DNA of 64,000 nucleotides from Wyeomyia smithii. Taxonomy: Eukaryota; Arthropoda; Insecta; Diptera; Culicidae. The notes under the pieces were generated by a model that made no database searches, was not told the DNA's origin, and was given only the letters and a program-made list of their open reading frames with translations. Of the stretch, positions 12,320 to 24,507 are shown piece after piece; within the stretch, counting starts at the first letter, position 1; each line of letters opens with the position of its first letter. The DNA lies in assembly GCF_029784165.1 (NCBI RefSeq), contig NC_073696.1:265700760-265764759 (forward strand), in the 5' to 3' direction. The position numbers and the translations under genes were made by a program.

Positions 12320-12780
12320 TCCCCTAATTGATTCATAAAATGAAAAAATGAAAAAAAAAGAACTATTAATATACTATAAAAAATAGGACAAATGGAAATA
12401 TTTAAAATGGATAAATAAATGAATAAATTCTAAAAAATTGATAATAAAATTTGAAAAAAATTAAATTCACAAAAAAATAAAAAAAAACATATAAAAAAAA
12501 TAAAAGAAATATTAAAAAAAAAATAAAAAAAAGATAACGTCTAAGGTAAAAAATGAACAAATTAATAAACACTGATAAAAATATACAAAAAATATAACTA
12601 CACGTCATAATTGTTACTCTTTTGCAAGATATGTATTTTCTGACTTTAGGTGGGTTAGTCAAAAATAAAAATATTTGCAAATTATCGAAATAAATAAACA
12701 AAATAATAAATAAATAAATAAACAAAATATATCAATAAACAAAATAAATGATATATGTGATAAATAAACAAAAATCAAAA
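12320..12780. repeat. A-rich low-complexity tract
   Basis: Runs of A interspersed with AAATAAATA and AAACAAAAT units; C and G are rare. The minus-strand ORF of 107 codons over it is a Phe/Leu/Ile shadow of this composition. Confidence 0.8.
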
Positions 12781-13737
12781 TCCCTTAAGTTAGTCTTTGT
12801 TGGAAAATTTCAGACTTGTATTTTTTAACGTAGAATTACGTCCTACGGTAACATTCTGGAATAAGGGTACTAATTGTAATACCAAAAACGTGGAGAGCGT
12901 CTCGAAAGTCTTCCAATTTCCAATGCTTATAACTCATTCAGTTTTATACGGCTTTTCCTAATTCTTGCAGCTATCGCATGAAAAATCAACTAAGCGTCTA
13001 TTTAAATGTGGAAAATTGTGATTTTATGATACAAACTATTGTGCGTTTGAAAAATATTTGAACGAATCTTTTGAACGCAGATTTTGACAAATCAGAGCTG
13101 AAAGCAAGGCTAAATATCAGCAAATATAGTACTTTCGGAATCAAAATGGTATCGATATGATTTGATATTCGATATGATACCCTGAGGCCGGACAACAACG
13201 TCTGACGTCAGTGTGATGATCAAGATGGTGAGTCCCAGTTCCCGGAGTGCAGCCAAAAATGACCAAATACTACACAATATAAATAATTCTGGAATCGGGA
13301 TGATGCTCAGAGACCTGAGATAGATTGAAATGCGAAATGCTTTCAATGCTTTCAAAATTAATTTACAATGGCCGAATACCACCTAATATGAGTATTTTCA
13401 GAACCATGATGATGTCCAGAGAACGTAAATCCAGTTAGCTCCAGTTAGCATTTTGATTTTCTTCAGGACCAGTTTAGATAGCCTATTGCAATCTTAGAGA
13501 GTTGAAGGGGACTATCACTAAAACTTCTCGCTCTAGACCATAAATTTGATAAAATTCAATCGAGTGTATTCGCAATATTATAACAAAAAAAAACATACAT
13601 TGACAAAAGACAGGCTTTCCTAATTTTAGTCACCTTGCGGCCGGCTCGCACCCACAACCTCGGCCCTTAGGGTGACCTTTAATGGAAAAGGAGGGCCGTA
13701 CCAAGACCGAGATAACCTTTGGTTTTCTCGGGGAATT

Positions 13738-13870
13738 TAACATGAAATATTAAATTTTTACGAAGGCATATTTTTTTCATTTTGAAGATTGAATTTCTTT
13801 TACCTTCAATATTCATCATCACCACCATGCGTCTCCATTAAAGGGAAGTTCCCTTCAATGAATATCTTGT
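13738..13870. mobile_element. Family B left-arm fragment
   Basis: Contains the family B landmarks in order: ATATTAAATTTTTACGAAGG, CATTTTGAAGAT, a TTCA(C/T)-rich block and ATGCGTCTCCATTAAAG. No right arm was found. Sequence just upstream (13625-13730) has a weak tRNA-like look on the minus strand. Confidence 0.5.
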
Positions 13871-14268
13871 AAATTCAAAAACTGAAAATTAGGGTTGTAT
13901 CGTGATTTTCGTATAGTTTTTGCTGCTAAAAGTACAACTTTGTATTTTTTCTTAAGGCGCATTATTTACTTTTAGTTCGCCGCCAAGAGATTCAAACTTG
14001 GATCAAGGGCTCGAAAGTTAAAGATTTTTGAAAATTTAAGATTTGGATTTTCGCCCCCTATTTCATGAAATAGAGGGTAAATGTTTAACCGATTTTAAAT
14101 CTTTTGGTGTCCAATTGAAGGTATTTTGTGCGTCTTTCAAGAAAAAATGCCAAACTGCACTTTAAATAGTAACAACTCATCGAAAATCATGATGCAAACC
14201 ATGTTTTGCCGTTTTAGTGAGTTCAAGACCCAGAAAACTTCAATGCTTGATTTTTTTGGATTTCATAC

Positions 14269-14814
14269 AAATTTTACATAAAATATAAAATTTTCACGGA
14301 AGCATATTTTTTATTTTTAAGATAGAATTTTTTTAATCTTAAATTTTCACTATGACCACCATGCGTCTCCATGAAAAAAAAAAAACTCCCCAATGCAAAA
14401 TTATCAAACGATATAGTTTCCTGGGTCTAGCAAAGCAAAGTCGAAGCCTTGGCGCTACATTCCGTATCGGAGCTCGACCTTCTGTTTATTTTACACGGAC
14501 TTCGCAGCCAACTGTTTAATGTACAGGACAATTGCGGGGCTAACGCTACGATCTTACTGACACCAAGGGTCTCTCCCGAGCCGGAGATCCATCCTACGAC
14601 GACTGGATTGCTGGGCCAGCATCGTACCTCAAGACCAGTTAGAAGGTTTCCTGGGTTTTCAATCGTCAAAAACGCCAATATTCGGTAGCATGATGCTGCA
14701 TTGCAGTAGCTTTATTTTGAATGGAGGCGCATGGTGGTTATGGTGGATATTGAAGATTAGAAAAAATTCTACCTCCAAGAAAACTGTGAAAATTGAATAT
14801 TTTATGTAAAATTT
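14269..14814. mobile_element. Family B TIR element with a nested SINE
   Basis: The left end AAATTTTACATAAAATAT is mirrored by ATATTTTATGTAAAATTT at the right end. Inner arm blocks (GTGAAAATT-type, ACCACCATGCGTCTCCAT) are also mirrored at 14725-14760. The interior is split by a SINE at 14427-14645. Removing the SINE and one duplicate leaves an element of about 316 bp without coding capacity. Confidence 0.75.
14427..14645 (-). mobile_element. tRNA-derived SINE, copy 2 (SINE200-like)
   Basis: It is flanked by a perfect 11-bp target-site duplication, GTTTCCTGGGT, at 14416-14426 and 14646-14656. On the minus strand a tRNA-like head near 14640 leads into the conserved GTCAGTAAGATCGTAGC and GCAATTGTCCTGTAC blocks and a GCTTTGCTA tail. 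The two small ORFs over it are shadows. The flawless duplication suggests this is the youngest well-resolved insertion in the family B element. Confidence 0.9.
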
Positions 14815-15384
14815 CCTGAGCAATGAAAAAATGTATATATAGCGATAAGGTTTTCTTGATCTCGAATTCACCAAAACGGTGAAATTCGGATTGTGATCAT
14901 TTTCGCATAGTTACTGTTATTATAAGCACAATTTGATATTTTTACCTAAAAGACACACTAAATATTTTTTTCAATAAAGGCCAACTATGGCGATTTTGAG
15001 CTATTTGGATGGGACTTTTTGGCATTGATTTGCTCGAATTTAGACCTTCGAATTAAAAGTGAAACTCTCTCATAACGAGTTGCGAAGTTTTTATGACCAA
15101 TAGATAGTAAAAATAGTTAGTTTTACTCAAATAAAATATATTTAAGAATGAGGAAAAAAAAGAAACTTTATTTCTACTGCTTTTCTATGTAGTTGTAGAA
15201 TTTTAAATTAAAGTTGGTTAGGTTTTTAAACAATTGGTTGAATTAACTTGGAAAGACCACAATCTGATTTTCATTCTCCACTTTTGAAATGGAACTGCAG
15301 TGTGTGCAGTTTCATCGCGGCGTGCTGAGATGCGGGAACACAATAGTAGAGGGTGATTCGACATTGGTCTTAGGAAGAGTTAAC
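14815..15384. other. AT-rich spacer
   Basis: No coding or repeat signal was recognised. Confidence 0.45.
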
Positions 15385-15462
15385 CTTACCCAGTAGTTTA
15401 ATTGGCCAAAACACCTTGCCGGAGACAACGGAGATTGCGGGTTCGAGTCCCGTCTGGACGAG
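15385..15462 (+). repeat. tRNA-like sequence (pseudo-tRNA or SINE head)
   Basis: The A-box-like TAGTTTAATTGG (15394-15405) and a perfect B box GGTTCGAGTCC (15440-15450) are spaced as in a tRNA. CCAG before the A box can pair with CTGG after the T arm, but the rest of the acceptor stem does not pair and no convincing anticodon arm forms. A T run follows at 15468. Most likely a SINE head or tRNA pseudogene. Confidence 0.55.
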
Positions 15463-16099
15463 GGAAATTTTTTTTTAATTCTAGTCACACCTTCTATTCC
15501 CGTTCATCTTCACAATCCCGCGAAACAACATACATTGCCCGCTTTACTAAACTTAAAACGTAAGTCAATATGACAAAAAATGAAATTAGTTCGTAAAGTA
15601 AATAAATAACTATGAGGATGTGTTTCTCAGTCATTTTGAAAAGAGTATAAGAGAGTTTGATCGACGTTTCAACCGTTGTTGGTGGCTTTCACCAGGTTTA
15701 AATATATCATTTCCTTATTTTTTCTGTGAAACACCATCAGAACCAGATTGTCGCATAAACATTTTTTAGAAGACTGATAAAGCCAATGGAAAACCTCTCC
15801 ACATAACTGGTACCAACATTCAATAGTGATTAAGCTCAAGGTGGCTAACAGAACACACTTTAAATAAACCTCCGTTTTTGATTAGATGTTTGCATTGAAT
15901 ATTTCCATTGAATTTTTTTAACTTTCACTGTTTGGCTGCATTATAACACACCGTTTGTCTCCGCAACCTATGTCGACCAAAAAGTCACTCTTCCTAGCGT
16001 AAGTCGGTTGGACAGGCACCACAAAGCGTAACATCGCCTACACCCTACGCACGCTTCCAAGAAGCAGCACGAAAACGGTCAAATATAATAATAAATTTA
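15463..16099. other. AT-rich spacer holding one GAAACGTC motif
   Basis: The motif lies at 15660-15702 on the minus strand: CCTGGTGAAAGCC, then AACGGTTGAAACGTCG. The rest shows no recognised feature. Confidence 0.5.
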
Positions 16100-19050
16100 T
16101 GGATCGAACAGAAATAGAAAAATTCTCCCACTCCGGGGGCATCGTTACGGTTCAAATTCCGGTAGCTCCAACAAGAGACACGGGAGTTATTTTCTACTTA
16201 TCATATATGTGATGACCATTCGAAAATATGCGAAATTACCGGCCTGTAGACTTCCGCGTGCGTCCGTTTCTTGTGCGGAACTGCCTGACAACTACTCGAG
16301 GGTGAGAGGAGATTTTCCGTTTCGTGAAACAGGTTTAAAACTGTGCCTACTGCGATTTCTATTCCGAAAGCGCGCCCCGGCCGGCAGGGCGGGGAAATTT
16401 ATTATAATAAAATATTTATCGCTTGTATTGTTCGCTACACCCACGGTGGCGTCGGACCGGTCGTTAGGGTTTTTATTTTTCTTCAGCGGTGAACCCGAGA
16501 GGATAAAATTTTCATATCTTCGGACTTCAATTAAAATTTTCCGATCCGACAAGGCTTGTAACAACGGCGGGATAACAGGGAACGGAAGTTAGGACGAATT
16601 CTGTGTGTGTGCGGTTGTGTTTTTATTTATTTTCGCCGCTTTTTAATGTACATATATAAATTACGCACGCATGACTCGCCCATTTTTTGCGTGAGGTAGG
16701 AGAGGAGAGGATAGCGAGCCGCAATTGGGCACCCGAAAACGGCAGACCGTTCCGGGAGCATCTCCGATCGTTAATTGTAATTTGTTTTAAATAATTTTAA
16801 TAATTCACGCAGGCGGAGGTAAATAAACCCTTTTTCCCTCCGGCCGGCGAAAGCAACGAGTGGAACCATAAAAGGAACGGACTTATATTTCATATCTTGC
16901 CAAGGATCCCGATAGGATCCGCAGGATCCTACCTTGTGGAGACATTGTTGATGGTAGTGGTTTTGGGTAAGAAGGGGGAGAGTGTGGTTTTGATATGCGT
17001 GTCGTGCGTGGAAAATACGGCGAAGGTGCAAACAACGAAAAACTAGAGGGTTTACAGCCATTGATCATCGTGACCGCGTGTGGTGGGGAATTGTTTGTTT
17101 TAGCCTTACAAAAAAGGGGTGGATAGATTGCAGTGTAAATCCATTTGAAAGCATTTTCTTCGCGGATCGGGAAAATTTACCCCAACGCTAAAGCACCACT
17201 TGTCGGTTCGATAAGTGCATTCGAAGCATCCACAAGCACAACCGCAATCTGACCCGATAAAAAACAGAAATGAAAGCCATTACCGAAAAATTTACTGCCC
17301 ATGTCCGTGAAGAAACATCAGTTTCATCACCGCGCGCGCCCTCTCCGTTTCCAAGTCCCAGCAGCGAGTGCAGAAATTAAAACCCCAACCAAAACTGCCA
17401 TAAACTTTTATTTTTTCCCGAAAAAAATATATCTTTTATCAAATTAAATGATCTTCTTTCGGCCCATTCGCTTCTCATTCTGCCCACCGCAGAACAAAAA
17501 CCTATTCCGGCCGTGTGGTTAAAATTAACAATATTCAAATAACGTCTCACCTTCCCACCCGCGTGCACAGTCTCCTGGCACCCGTGGCCATCGCGCACGA
17601 CGGTGCATCAGGACACCAGCAAATCAAACAATGTGCCGATTTTTCTTCTGCGGCTCAGCCGCCATGGGCTCCAGGGCACAAGCCTCAACCCCCCCGACAC
17701 CAAAATCAAAACAACAGCACAAAAATAAAACAAAGTTGGCCGCGAACGTTCGTTCGTTCGTTGCATTTCGTGGAAAGTGCACAGCAAACCAATAGACTAA
17801 ATGCACGACGACGACGACGATGACGGCGGCGCAAGTTAATGGCATTGAAGCATGCCGCCGCAGGGGCAGAGCAGAAAAAAGCACGGAAAAACAAAAAACT
17901 AAAAAGCGAACTGACGGACTTCTTTCGATCGCAGAGTGCTGATTTTTTTCCACCACCCTTCGGCCTGCTTCTGCTATGGACTCCATTCACTCTTTCGGGG
18001 GGGTTAGTAGTTGCAGCGCAGTTAGTAGTAGCATAAGTTGCCAAAAATTACAAAAAAAAAACTAGAGGGGTGGTGCAGCTACCGATTCGAGCTAATCGTT
18101 TGTGCGAACGCTTGCCTTCACCACGCGAGCACCCTGTGTGGGAGAGGAAGGGGGGAATATCGCCCGGTGCACACGGTGAATTAATGTGAATTTTGAACTC
18201 TTTTTCCGCTGGACGAGTTTTGATCCGCGGGGCCAAATCCGTCTCAGATTTCGAGTTACTTTGCCAGCGGCGACCGGCGGCGGCCAGCAGTTGCAGAAAT
18301 TGAGAATGCAGGCGGCGTGCACACAATTGTCCGCGCACGGTCCGCCTCTAGTGGATTGATGGCGACGATTTGATGATTAATGTGAGAAATTTGGGGTCGC
18401 TTTCAGAGAGACTTTTGATGCCGCCAACGGCTGGTCATCATACGGCGCCGCCGCCCGGGACTCGGGTATCGATACGACGCCGCGAGAGTCATGTTTGATC
18501 AGCGTTTCGGGTTGGGAGTTGGAGGAGGGAGACTAACGAAGGCGGGAGGAAGTACGAAAAAATTAAAACCATTGCATGAGCTTTATTGCAGTTTTATTTT
18601 AATGTTTTCAGCTATTGTTACTGCTTTTGGGTTCGTATTTCGGGAGTCGCGTTTCTTTGCTAGATCTTTATGAGATATGGGGCCGTTGTAATTAAGAATT
18701 TGCAATTGTATATTAACCCGTGTGATCGTGAGTCGCAGGCGGAAAATTCTCGACGGGGCTTCCGGCTGGAAGCCTGTCAGAAGTGTATGTGCACTGCCAG
18801 CCAACAATCAACTGCACTGGCATTGGCGAGGTCAACGCAAAATAACAGCCAGCCAGACGAAGAAGGAAACTGTTAATTAGTTTCCACACAACATTAAACG
18901 AAGCCCCCGTCGATTTGAGGCGGGAAGGGTTCGACTGTTTTTTTGCGAAAAAAATTAGGGTTAAGTCATGCAAATGGACGCAGCGAGCTCGCGGGGTATT
19001 TTTGTATGATTGTAATGTATAACGAAATAGTTTGGTGCTATACTGTGGCA
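16100..19050. other. Unique, GC-balanced island; candidate regulatory DNA
   Basis: Balanced composition with CpGs and no repeat partner in the window. It contains three GGATCC sites within 16903-16930, CGTT repeats near 17745-17760 and a GAC run near 17807-17825. Overlapping ORFs up to 127 codons lack family motifs and splice context. Possible regulatory role by analogy with the other islands. Confidence 0.4.
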
Positions 19051-19249
19051 CGATTGTTTCTATTTATTAATTAATATAGCTAAGCATGTGTAAATAAACT
19101 TGAATTCATGAGAAAACACAAGAAACCTAACAAATAAACTTGCCTAATTTAAAACCAAAAAAACTGCCACGAAGATAAATTTCCCATTAACATGAAACAA
19201 ACAGAAAATTATTTGTTTATTTAAATGCCCCTTTTTTCAAAAATCTCTC

Positions 19250-19273
19250 CAGTCTAGTCTAGTCTAGTCTATA
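19250..19273. repeat. AGTCT microsatellite
   Basis: About four perfect AGTCT units followed by a decayed one. Confidence 0.9.
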
Positions 19274-19629
19274 CTAACACCTTTTCTGAAATCTCTCTCT
19301 TAAAAAAATCTACGACAACCTTCAAGGAGATTTACATAGCGTCTAAAATATTTACAATTATCAGAGCACGAACAAGAAAAAAGTTAAAGATCAGATTTTA
19401 TTCGAAATAGATTATTGGATGTTTTTTAAAGCATACCGAGTAGCACCAGTTTTTCTCTGAAATCCGCGTAAAAATTTGCAAAAAAAGTGTGCATTCCGAA
19501 AGCACTATAAAAAGATTTTTTGATAAAAATTGTCAAAAACTTGATCAGTTCCTGGTTGCCATGCAGTAGAAGTCACAGGAATTTCAAGTAGAAAAGATTA
19601 CCACTATTGTTATATTATCATGCATTTAC

Positions 19630-20130
19630 GGTAATTCCAATATGTTTTTCATAAGCTGAAGTTATGTAGATTATTTCGGGAATCCACGAATTTTGTAAAC
19701 ACAACTAAAGTTCTTTGATAAAAAAATTCTGTATAAAATCTGCATTTAATTTCTCTAGAAACGCTGTCCTGTAGCAGCATATGATTATTTTCAATATTTA
19801 TTCACTGTGAAATCGAAACTTTTCTCTCAGCGGAATTGCGAGCGCACCGTAATAAATGAAATATTATGTTTTTTTTTTATACACGACTCCAATCTAAAAT
19901 AGTTCTGAAGTTTGCAATAATGATCGAAGCACTGGTAAAAAAGTTTATTCCACTAAATTTTACCTAGAAATCATTGTTTTATGATAAAAAATCTGTTGAT
20001 TCCTCTAGAAACCCTCTGTTGTAATTACAGAACATCATTTTCGATTTATTTCTGTGGATTCGAAATATTTGACCCTCGTAGAATTACGGGTTTGACGCAA
20101 TAAATGTAAAATTCTATTCTCCAAGACAAA
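19630..20130. repeat. Diverged tandem repeat, period about 250 bp
   Basis: CTCTAGAAAC occurs at 19753 and 20003. Ordered blocks around both copies match: TTTTGATAAAAAAT-type lead, TATTTC or TATTCACTGTG, TCGAAA, a GAATT(A/G)CG block and CGCAATAAATG or CCGTAATAAATG. The two copies are clearly related but much drifted. A still weaker third unit may precede them near 19500. Confidence 0.65.
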
Positions 20131-21343
20131 GTAAGTAAGTTGTGAGCAGAAGGTCTTAAATCCTATAATTTCAAATCCACAGCCGAGCTCTCGACTTAAA
20201 GTTCCATAGATACCTGGTCTGACACTTTATTTTTCCAGAGACAGAAAAGTACATCTGGGTTTTCTGTTTGACTATAGTACTTTTATTTGATTCGGAACAT
20301 AGTTCTTGACTCTTTTGATACAACCCTTTTATGATCAATTTAAAAACTTCGACATAAGTCTTTTTCATCAAATCGAGTGCCAAAGTGTAAGATGCAGTTG
20401 GTTACCTCAGGTAATTTAGAAGAAGTATTCAGTATTTTTGTTCTGATATGGTATGCAAAACAAATAAAATTATTCTCGCCCCGAAAATGTACTCAAAAAA
20501 ACGATTCAAAACGAATTCAAACCAAACATATATATTAAAACCACCATTCTAGAACAATAGATTGTGGTTCAAATCTGTAAAAATTCAAAATTAGGACATT
20601 TTTACGAATAAAAAATCCACAACAATATTGATACTAATAGTCAGTTGAAATCGACACGTGAAACCCGATAATTGTTATTTCATACTGATCCAGAGTAAAA
20701 ACGGTTCCAATTTGTAAAATTGGAATAATTGAACATTTCAATTAAAAGGACTATTTAAGGGCTAAACTATTATTTGACTACAATCGTACGGCTTGAGAAG
20801 AAAAATCAAGAACCTCTACGGTGTGATTTGTTTTGGCATTGAACGATTGTTATTGTTCAAAATTTATTCTGGTTTAATCTGAGATGCCCGGTCAGAAAGA
20901 AAAAACAAAAATGTAACAGAAGCTGTTAGTTTGTTACGGGAAAAAACTTACAGGCTGTGTTTTCAATTTGATCCCGTTAGGTGTTAAAATAACAGAAATT
21001 ATAACAGAAATGATTCTACTAGTATCAAACACATATCAAAATTTGTTACTAATGTATCAGCTTTATAACAAAATAAGATAGTATATAGAACAATATAATA
21101 ACAAACATTGTTAGAAACAACAGGTTTTGATAAAAACAAAAAATTAGTTGGACTTGTTTCAGAACTACTTCATTTCAGGTTTTGTTATTATAACTCATTC
21201 AGATTCAATTCTGTTATCAAAATTATATGGAAAAAAAAAACAAAATTGTATCAAAATATGTTATTTGTATCTCGCGTTGATAGAATTTTGTAATTTTTTA
21301 GTTCTGCTCTTCTGATCGGGAAAGGGTTATTATTCTACTCAAT
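20131..21343. other. AT-rich spacer with TAACA-type short motifs
   Basis: Between 20920 and 21200 many scattered TAACA or TTGTTA motifs occur, giving a quasi-repetitive texture. No transposase or exon signal was seen. Confidence 0.45.
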
Positions 21344-21558
21344 ATGTGGAAGAAGCATAGTGAATATTCCTCGCTCACTTTTCACTCTGCATGAGCGCTG
21401 CGTGTAGCCGCTTTTTGCACTGAATTTCTTCATTACGTTTTGTGATATGTTTCTGCCGCTCGCAGAAAAATAATTTACTTACTGCTTGCACCACAGCTGA
21501 GCGAAACAAGAGTGTTGCTGGTGAATCACTCTAATCAAATACACAACAGAACATCACG

Positions 21559-22320
21559 GTGATCAGTGCTGAGATGGATTCCATAACATTCGAAGAGCAA
21601 ACATGCGAAAAACGTGAAGCTACTCCGTTCAGATTTTCTGGGCACTGGATACACCTGGTCCGGCATCTACAACATATTGGCACAATTGGACAACAAACAG
21701 AGCATCGAAAGAAAGCCCAGTTCCGGACGGCTTACGACCCTGAGCGCTCCAAAAGATGCCGAAGAGGAAAATCGTGGGAAAAGTGGCTGCATTGCTTCGC
21801 CGGGAGGTCGGTGTAACCGGCCAAACAGTGCAAAAGTACCTGACGAACATGGACATACATATCAGAAAGCGGCAGTGGACGGGGGTTCAAGAGCTGCAGA
21901 CAATATCGCAGCAACAGCGGCTGAATAAGATTTCGTTTTTCCCAGCGTGGCGGTTGTGATGAACGACGAGACTTGTGTAACCCTGGATGACAAAAAAAAA
22001 AAACCTGGATGGCAACGACTGGCAGGGCGCTTCGTATTTTTCATCCCCCATGAAAGAAGTGAGCTCCGGGGTGAAGTTCATTTCACACACCAAGTTCACC
22101 AAGAAGGTGCTGCTGTGGCTGACAATCAGCGTGAAAAGAGTGTCAAAGCCGCTCTTCTTTCGCTCCGGATTGGCCGTGAATTTCATCAAGAAATCCCATA
22201 AGGGCGAAGACGTGGTGTTCTCGCTGAATCTAGCGTCGGCACTATACTCGAAGCAATCGTTGGAGGAAATGGAGCGGCTGAATATCAATGTGGTATTCAT
22301 AGTCGGTCATCCCCCAGCTT
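21559..22320 (+). pseudogene. Degenerate Tc1/mariner-like transposase
   Basis: Three plus-strand frames must be combined to read a transposase-like protein. An N-terminal helix-turn-helix region (LDNKQSIERKPSSGR near 21690-21730) is followed in another frame by VAALLRREVGVTGQTVQKYL (21784-21843). Then comes the segment with the first catalytic Asp (MNDETCV, about 21959-21980), and finally KVLLWLTISVKRVSKPLFFR with a later DLAS-like block now reading NLASALYS. The second catalytic Asp is apparently lost. Frameshifts near 21780 and 21940-22000 and an A run near 21990-22001 make it dead. A weak TGTGGAAGAA inverted pair at 21344 and 22597 would give a 1.25-kb element, typical for the superfamily, but these ends are tentative. 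The catalytic spacing cannot be measured, so I do not assign a family. Confidence 0.7.
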
Positions 22321-22639
22321 CAATTATCTGTCTTAATTTTTTTATCACCATCTCAAAAAAGTCAATTTTCCAATGCAAACGTTATGATTAAAAGACACAC
22401 AGTAAAAGCACTGCAGTAAGCTCTGTTGTGCAGTTATTAAGCGTAATTTCCTTTCGTGTGAGAAAGTTTATTATTTTTCTGGAGAGTTATTTCAGCTCAG
22501 ATACACACGATTCGCTACTCTCTTCAAGCAAGTGCGTCGCTTCACCCACTAGAGTGAGAGTTGTTGTTTTCGCAGTGAAAGTTATTCTTCCACACGTTAG
22601 TGATTCTCTGAGGAGAAATGACAAGCCTGCCTGTGATTA

Positions 22640-23042
22640 AAATAGTTGTTTCAGTTTTTATTTAAAAGTGGCCAACGATAGATCTGTGAGATCATAATCA
22701 AAGCAATTTCAAATATTTCTGTACTATTTTAGCAAGTTATGGGTAACTAAAATTAAAATCGCATGCTTAAAAAATAATTTAAATGGATAGAATGAAACCA
22801 ACAAGCGAACGACAAAAAATGTATGACTTTATTTTGAAACCATGAAATTTTATACATCAAAAATTAAAAACTTTCAAGTGTATTATATGTTAGGGTTAGA
22901 TTTAGTTACCCGATAAACATAAAATTGTTATTTTACTTGAAACTTATGGCGAATAGAGGTGAGTCATTCCATTTCAAGTGTTCCAATCCAATGTCAACGA
23001 CTTTCTCAGAGTTGGCTTAAACTTTAAAGGATTATCAATTTC
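22640..23042. other. AT-rich spacer
   Basis: No recognised feature. Confidence 0.45.
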
Positions 23043-24084
23043 AAGGTCCGGTGTAAAAATCCCAACTTTGGTGCCAATTGGATCACCCCTCGCTCCGTGG
23101 GACCCTTCCGTTTTCAAATAGGAGTGCAATTTTCATTCCGAAATCCCTATTTTATTCTCTAAATTATGGGCCACCACTACCTCTAGGAAATAACCAATAC
23201 ATTAATTTCCAAGAAAACTAGTCAAGGAATCTTCCAAAACTATCGATTTCAAGCGGTAGTGTTGCCAGATATATTCTCTCTGCATTTGAAAAATAAAATC
23301 GCATTTCTCGGTGAATTAGTGTATTTCGATTCCAAATGAGATGATTTGGTCGTATTCCTAAAAAAAAATTCACGAAAAACACTCATCACACCGAGGCATT
23401 AAAAGCAAAACTCGAGTTACAGCGTTTTTAAAAAATAAAGTCAAATCATCTTTAATCCGAACAAATCTTCTTTACTAAGTTTATTTTTATTTCTCCGAAT
23501 CACATTTTAAAGATATTTCGAGGAATAAAAACAATTAAAAGTTTACAGGGAAGTGTTGCCAGATATTTAAAAAATTAACCTACGTTTTTCGGCAAATGAT
23601 TATAACTGATTTCAAATTTGACTGACACTTATAACTTAGAGATATTGCGAGCAAAACTCGAGATAAAGTATTATTTAAAAATTAAGTTAAATTTACTCTG
23701 ATTTGCTTAGGGGCCATCCACATACCACGTGGACAGCTAATGTCCACGGTCCATACAATTTTTTTAGAATTTATATGGACAGTTGTCCATGGAGAGGGGG
23801 GTCAAAATCGTTAAAAAACTGTCCACGTGGTATTTGGATGGCCCCTTACAACTTAAATTCCTATTTTGATAGTATTTCTAGAACTCTCTTAATATGAAAA
23901 TTTTTGATGATACAATTTAAAAAAACTAACAAAGGAATTCAAAAAAATATCTAAGTTATGGCCAGAAGTGTTGCCAGTTGCTTGGATAGTAATTAAAAGA
24001 TTGCAGAAAGGCGCTACTGTCAAAAAAGGCTATCGAGGGGTGGTCAAATCGGCACCAAAGTTGGGATTCTGGCATACGGACCTT
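23043..24084. mobile_element. 1.04-kb TIR element with a nested palindromic MITE
   Basis: The left arm (AAGGTCCG, then ATCCCAACTTTGGTGCC, then TCACCCCTCG) is mirrored by the right arm at about 24035-24084 (CGAGGGGTGG, GGCACCAAAGTTGGGAT, CGGACCTT). The arms are about 45-50 bp with several mismatches. The interior is non-coding and repeats GTGTTGCCAG at about 23268, 23551 and 23967. A 141-bp palindromic MITE lies inside at 23708-23848. Superfamily unassigned because no target-site duplication is clear. Confidence 0.7.
23708..23848. mobile_element. Palindromic MITE, 141 bp
   Basis: Near-perfect ends TWAGGGGCCATCC face each other. Inside them lie mirrored CCACGTGGACAG blocks, plus a C- or G-run block next to CAAAATCGTT. 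A relative lies at 55377-55510, and a more distant one, truncated, at 32530-32635. No coding capacity. Confidence 0.8.
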
Positions 24085-24176
24085 TTATGAATAATTTTCC
24101 AAACTTTGAGTTGAATTTAAAAAGATCGTAGAGTTGTTGTTTTTCAAAATCGTCAAAAACCTGTTCACGTGAATGG

Positions 24177-24507
24177 TTCTTTAATATATCTCAACTTGTT
24201 ATTATTAACAACATTGTAACATTTGTGACAGCCAGAGCCAGACAAAGTCATTTTCAATTGATAATTATCAGGTTATACTGACGCTTTGACCCGTCGCTTT
24301 CAATTGAAAAGCTTTTGTATCATTTTCGGGCACTTCTTTAATATATCTTCTTTAATATATCTCAACTTGTTATTATTAACAACATTGTAACATTTGTGAC
24401 AGCCAGAGCCAGACAAAGTCATTTTCAATTGATAATTATCAGGTTATACTGACGCTTTGACCCGTCGCTTTCAATTGAAAAGCTTTTGTATCATTTTCGG
24501 GCACTTC
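24177..24507. repeat. Tandem duplication, two 160-bp copies 171 bp apart
   Basis: 24177-24336 and 24348-24507 read identically by eye, separated by 11 bases that are themselves a partial third start of the unit (TTTAATATATC). The identity implies a recent duplication, an assembly artefact or gene conversion. Confidence 0.9.

Noticed and set aside
13625..13730. Minus-strand tRNA-like SINE head
   Set aside because: B box has a mismatch, A box not convincing, no tail or target-site duplication.
15385..15462. Functional tRNA gene
   Set aside because: Internal promoter boxes are present but the acceptor and anticodon stems do not fold properly.
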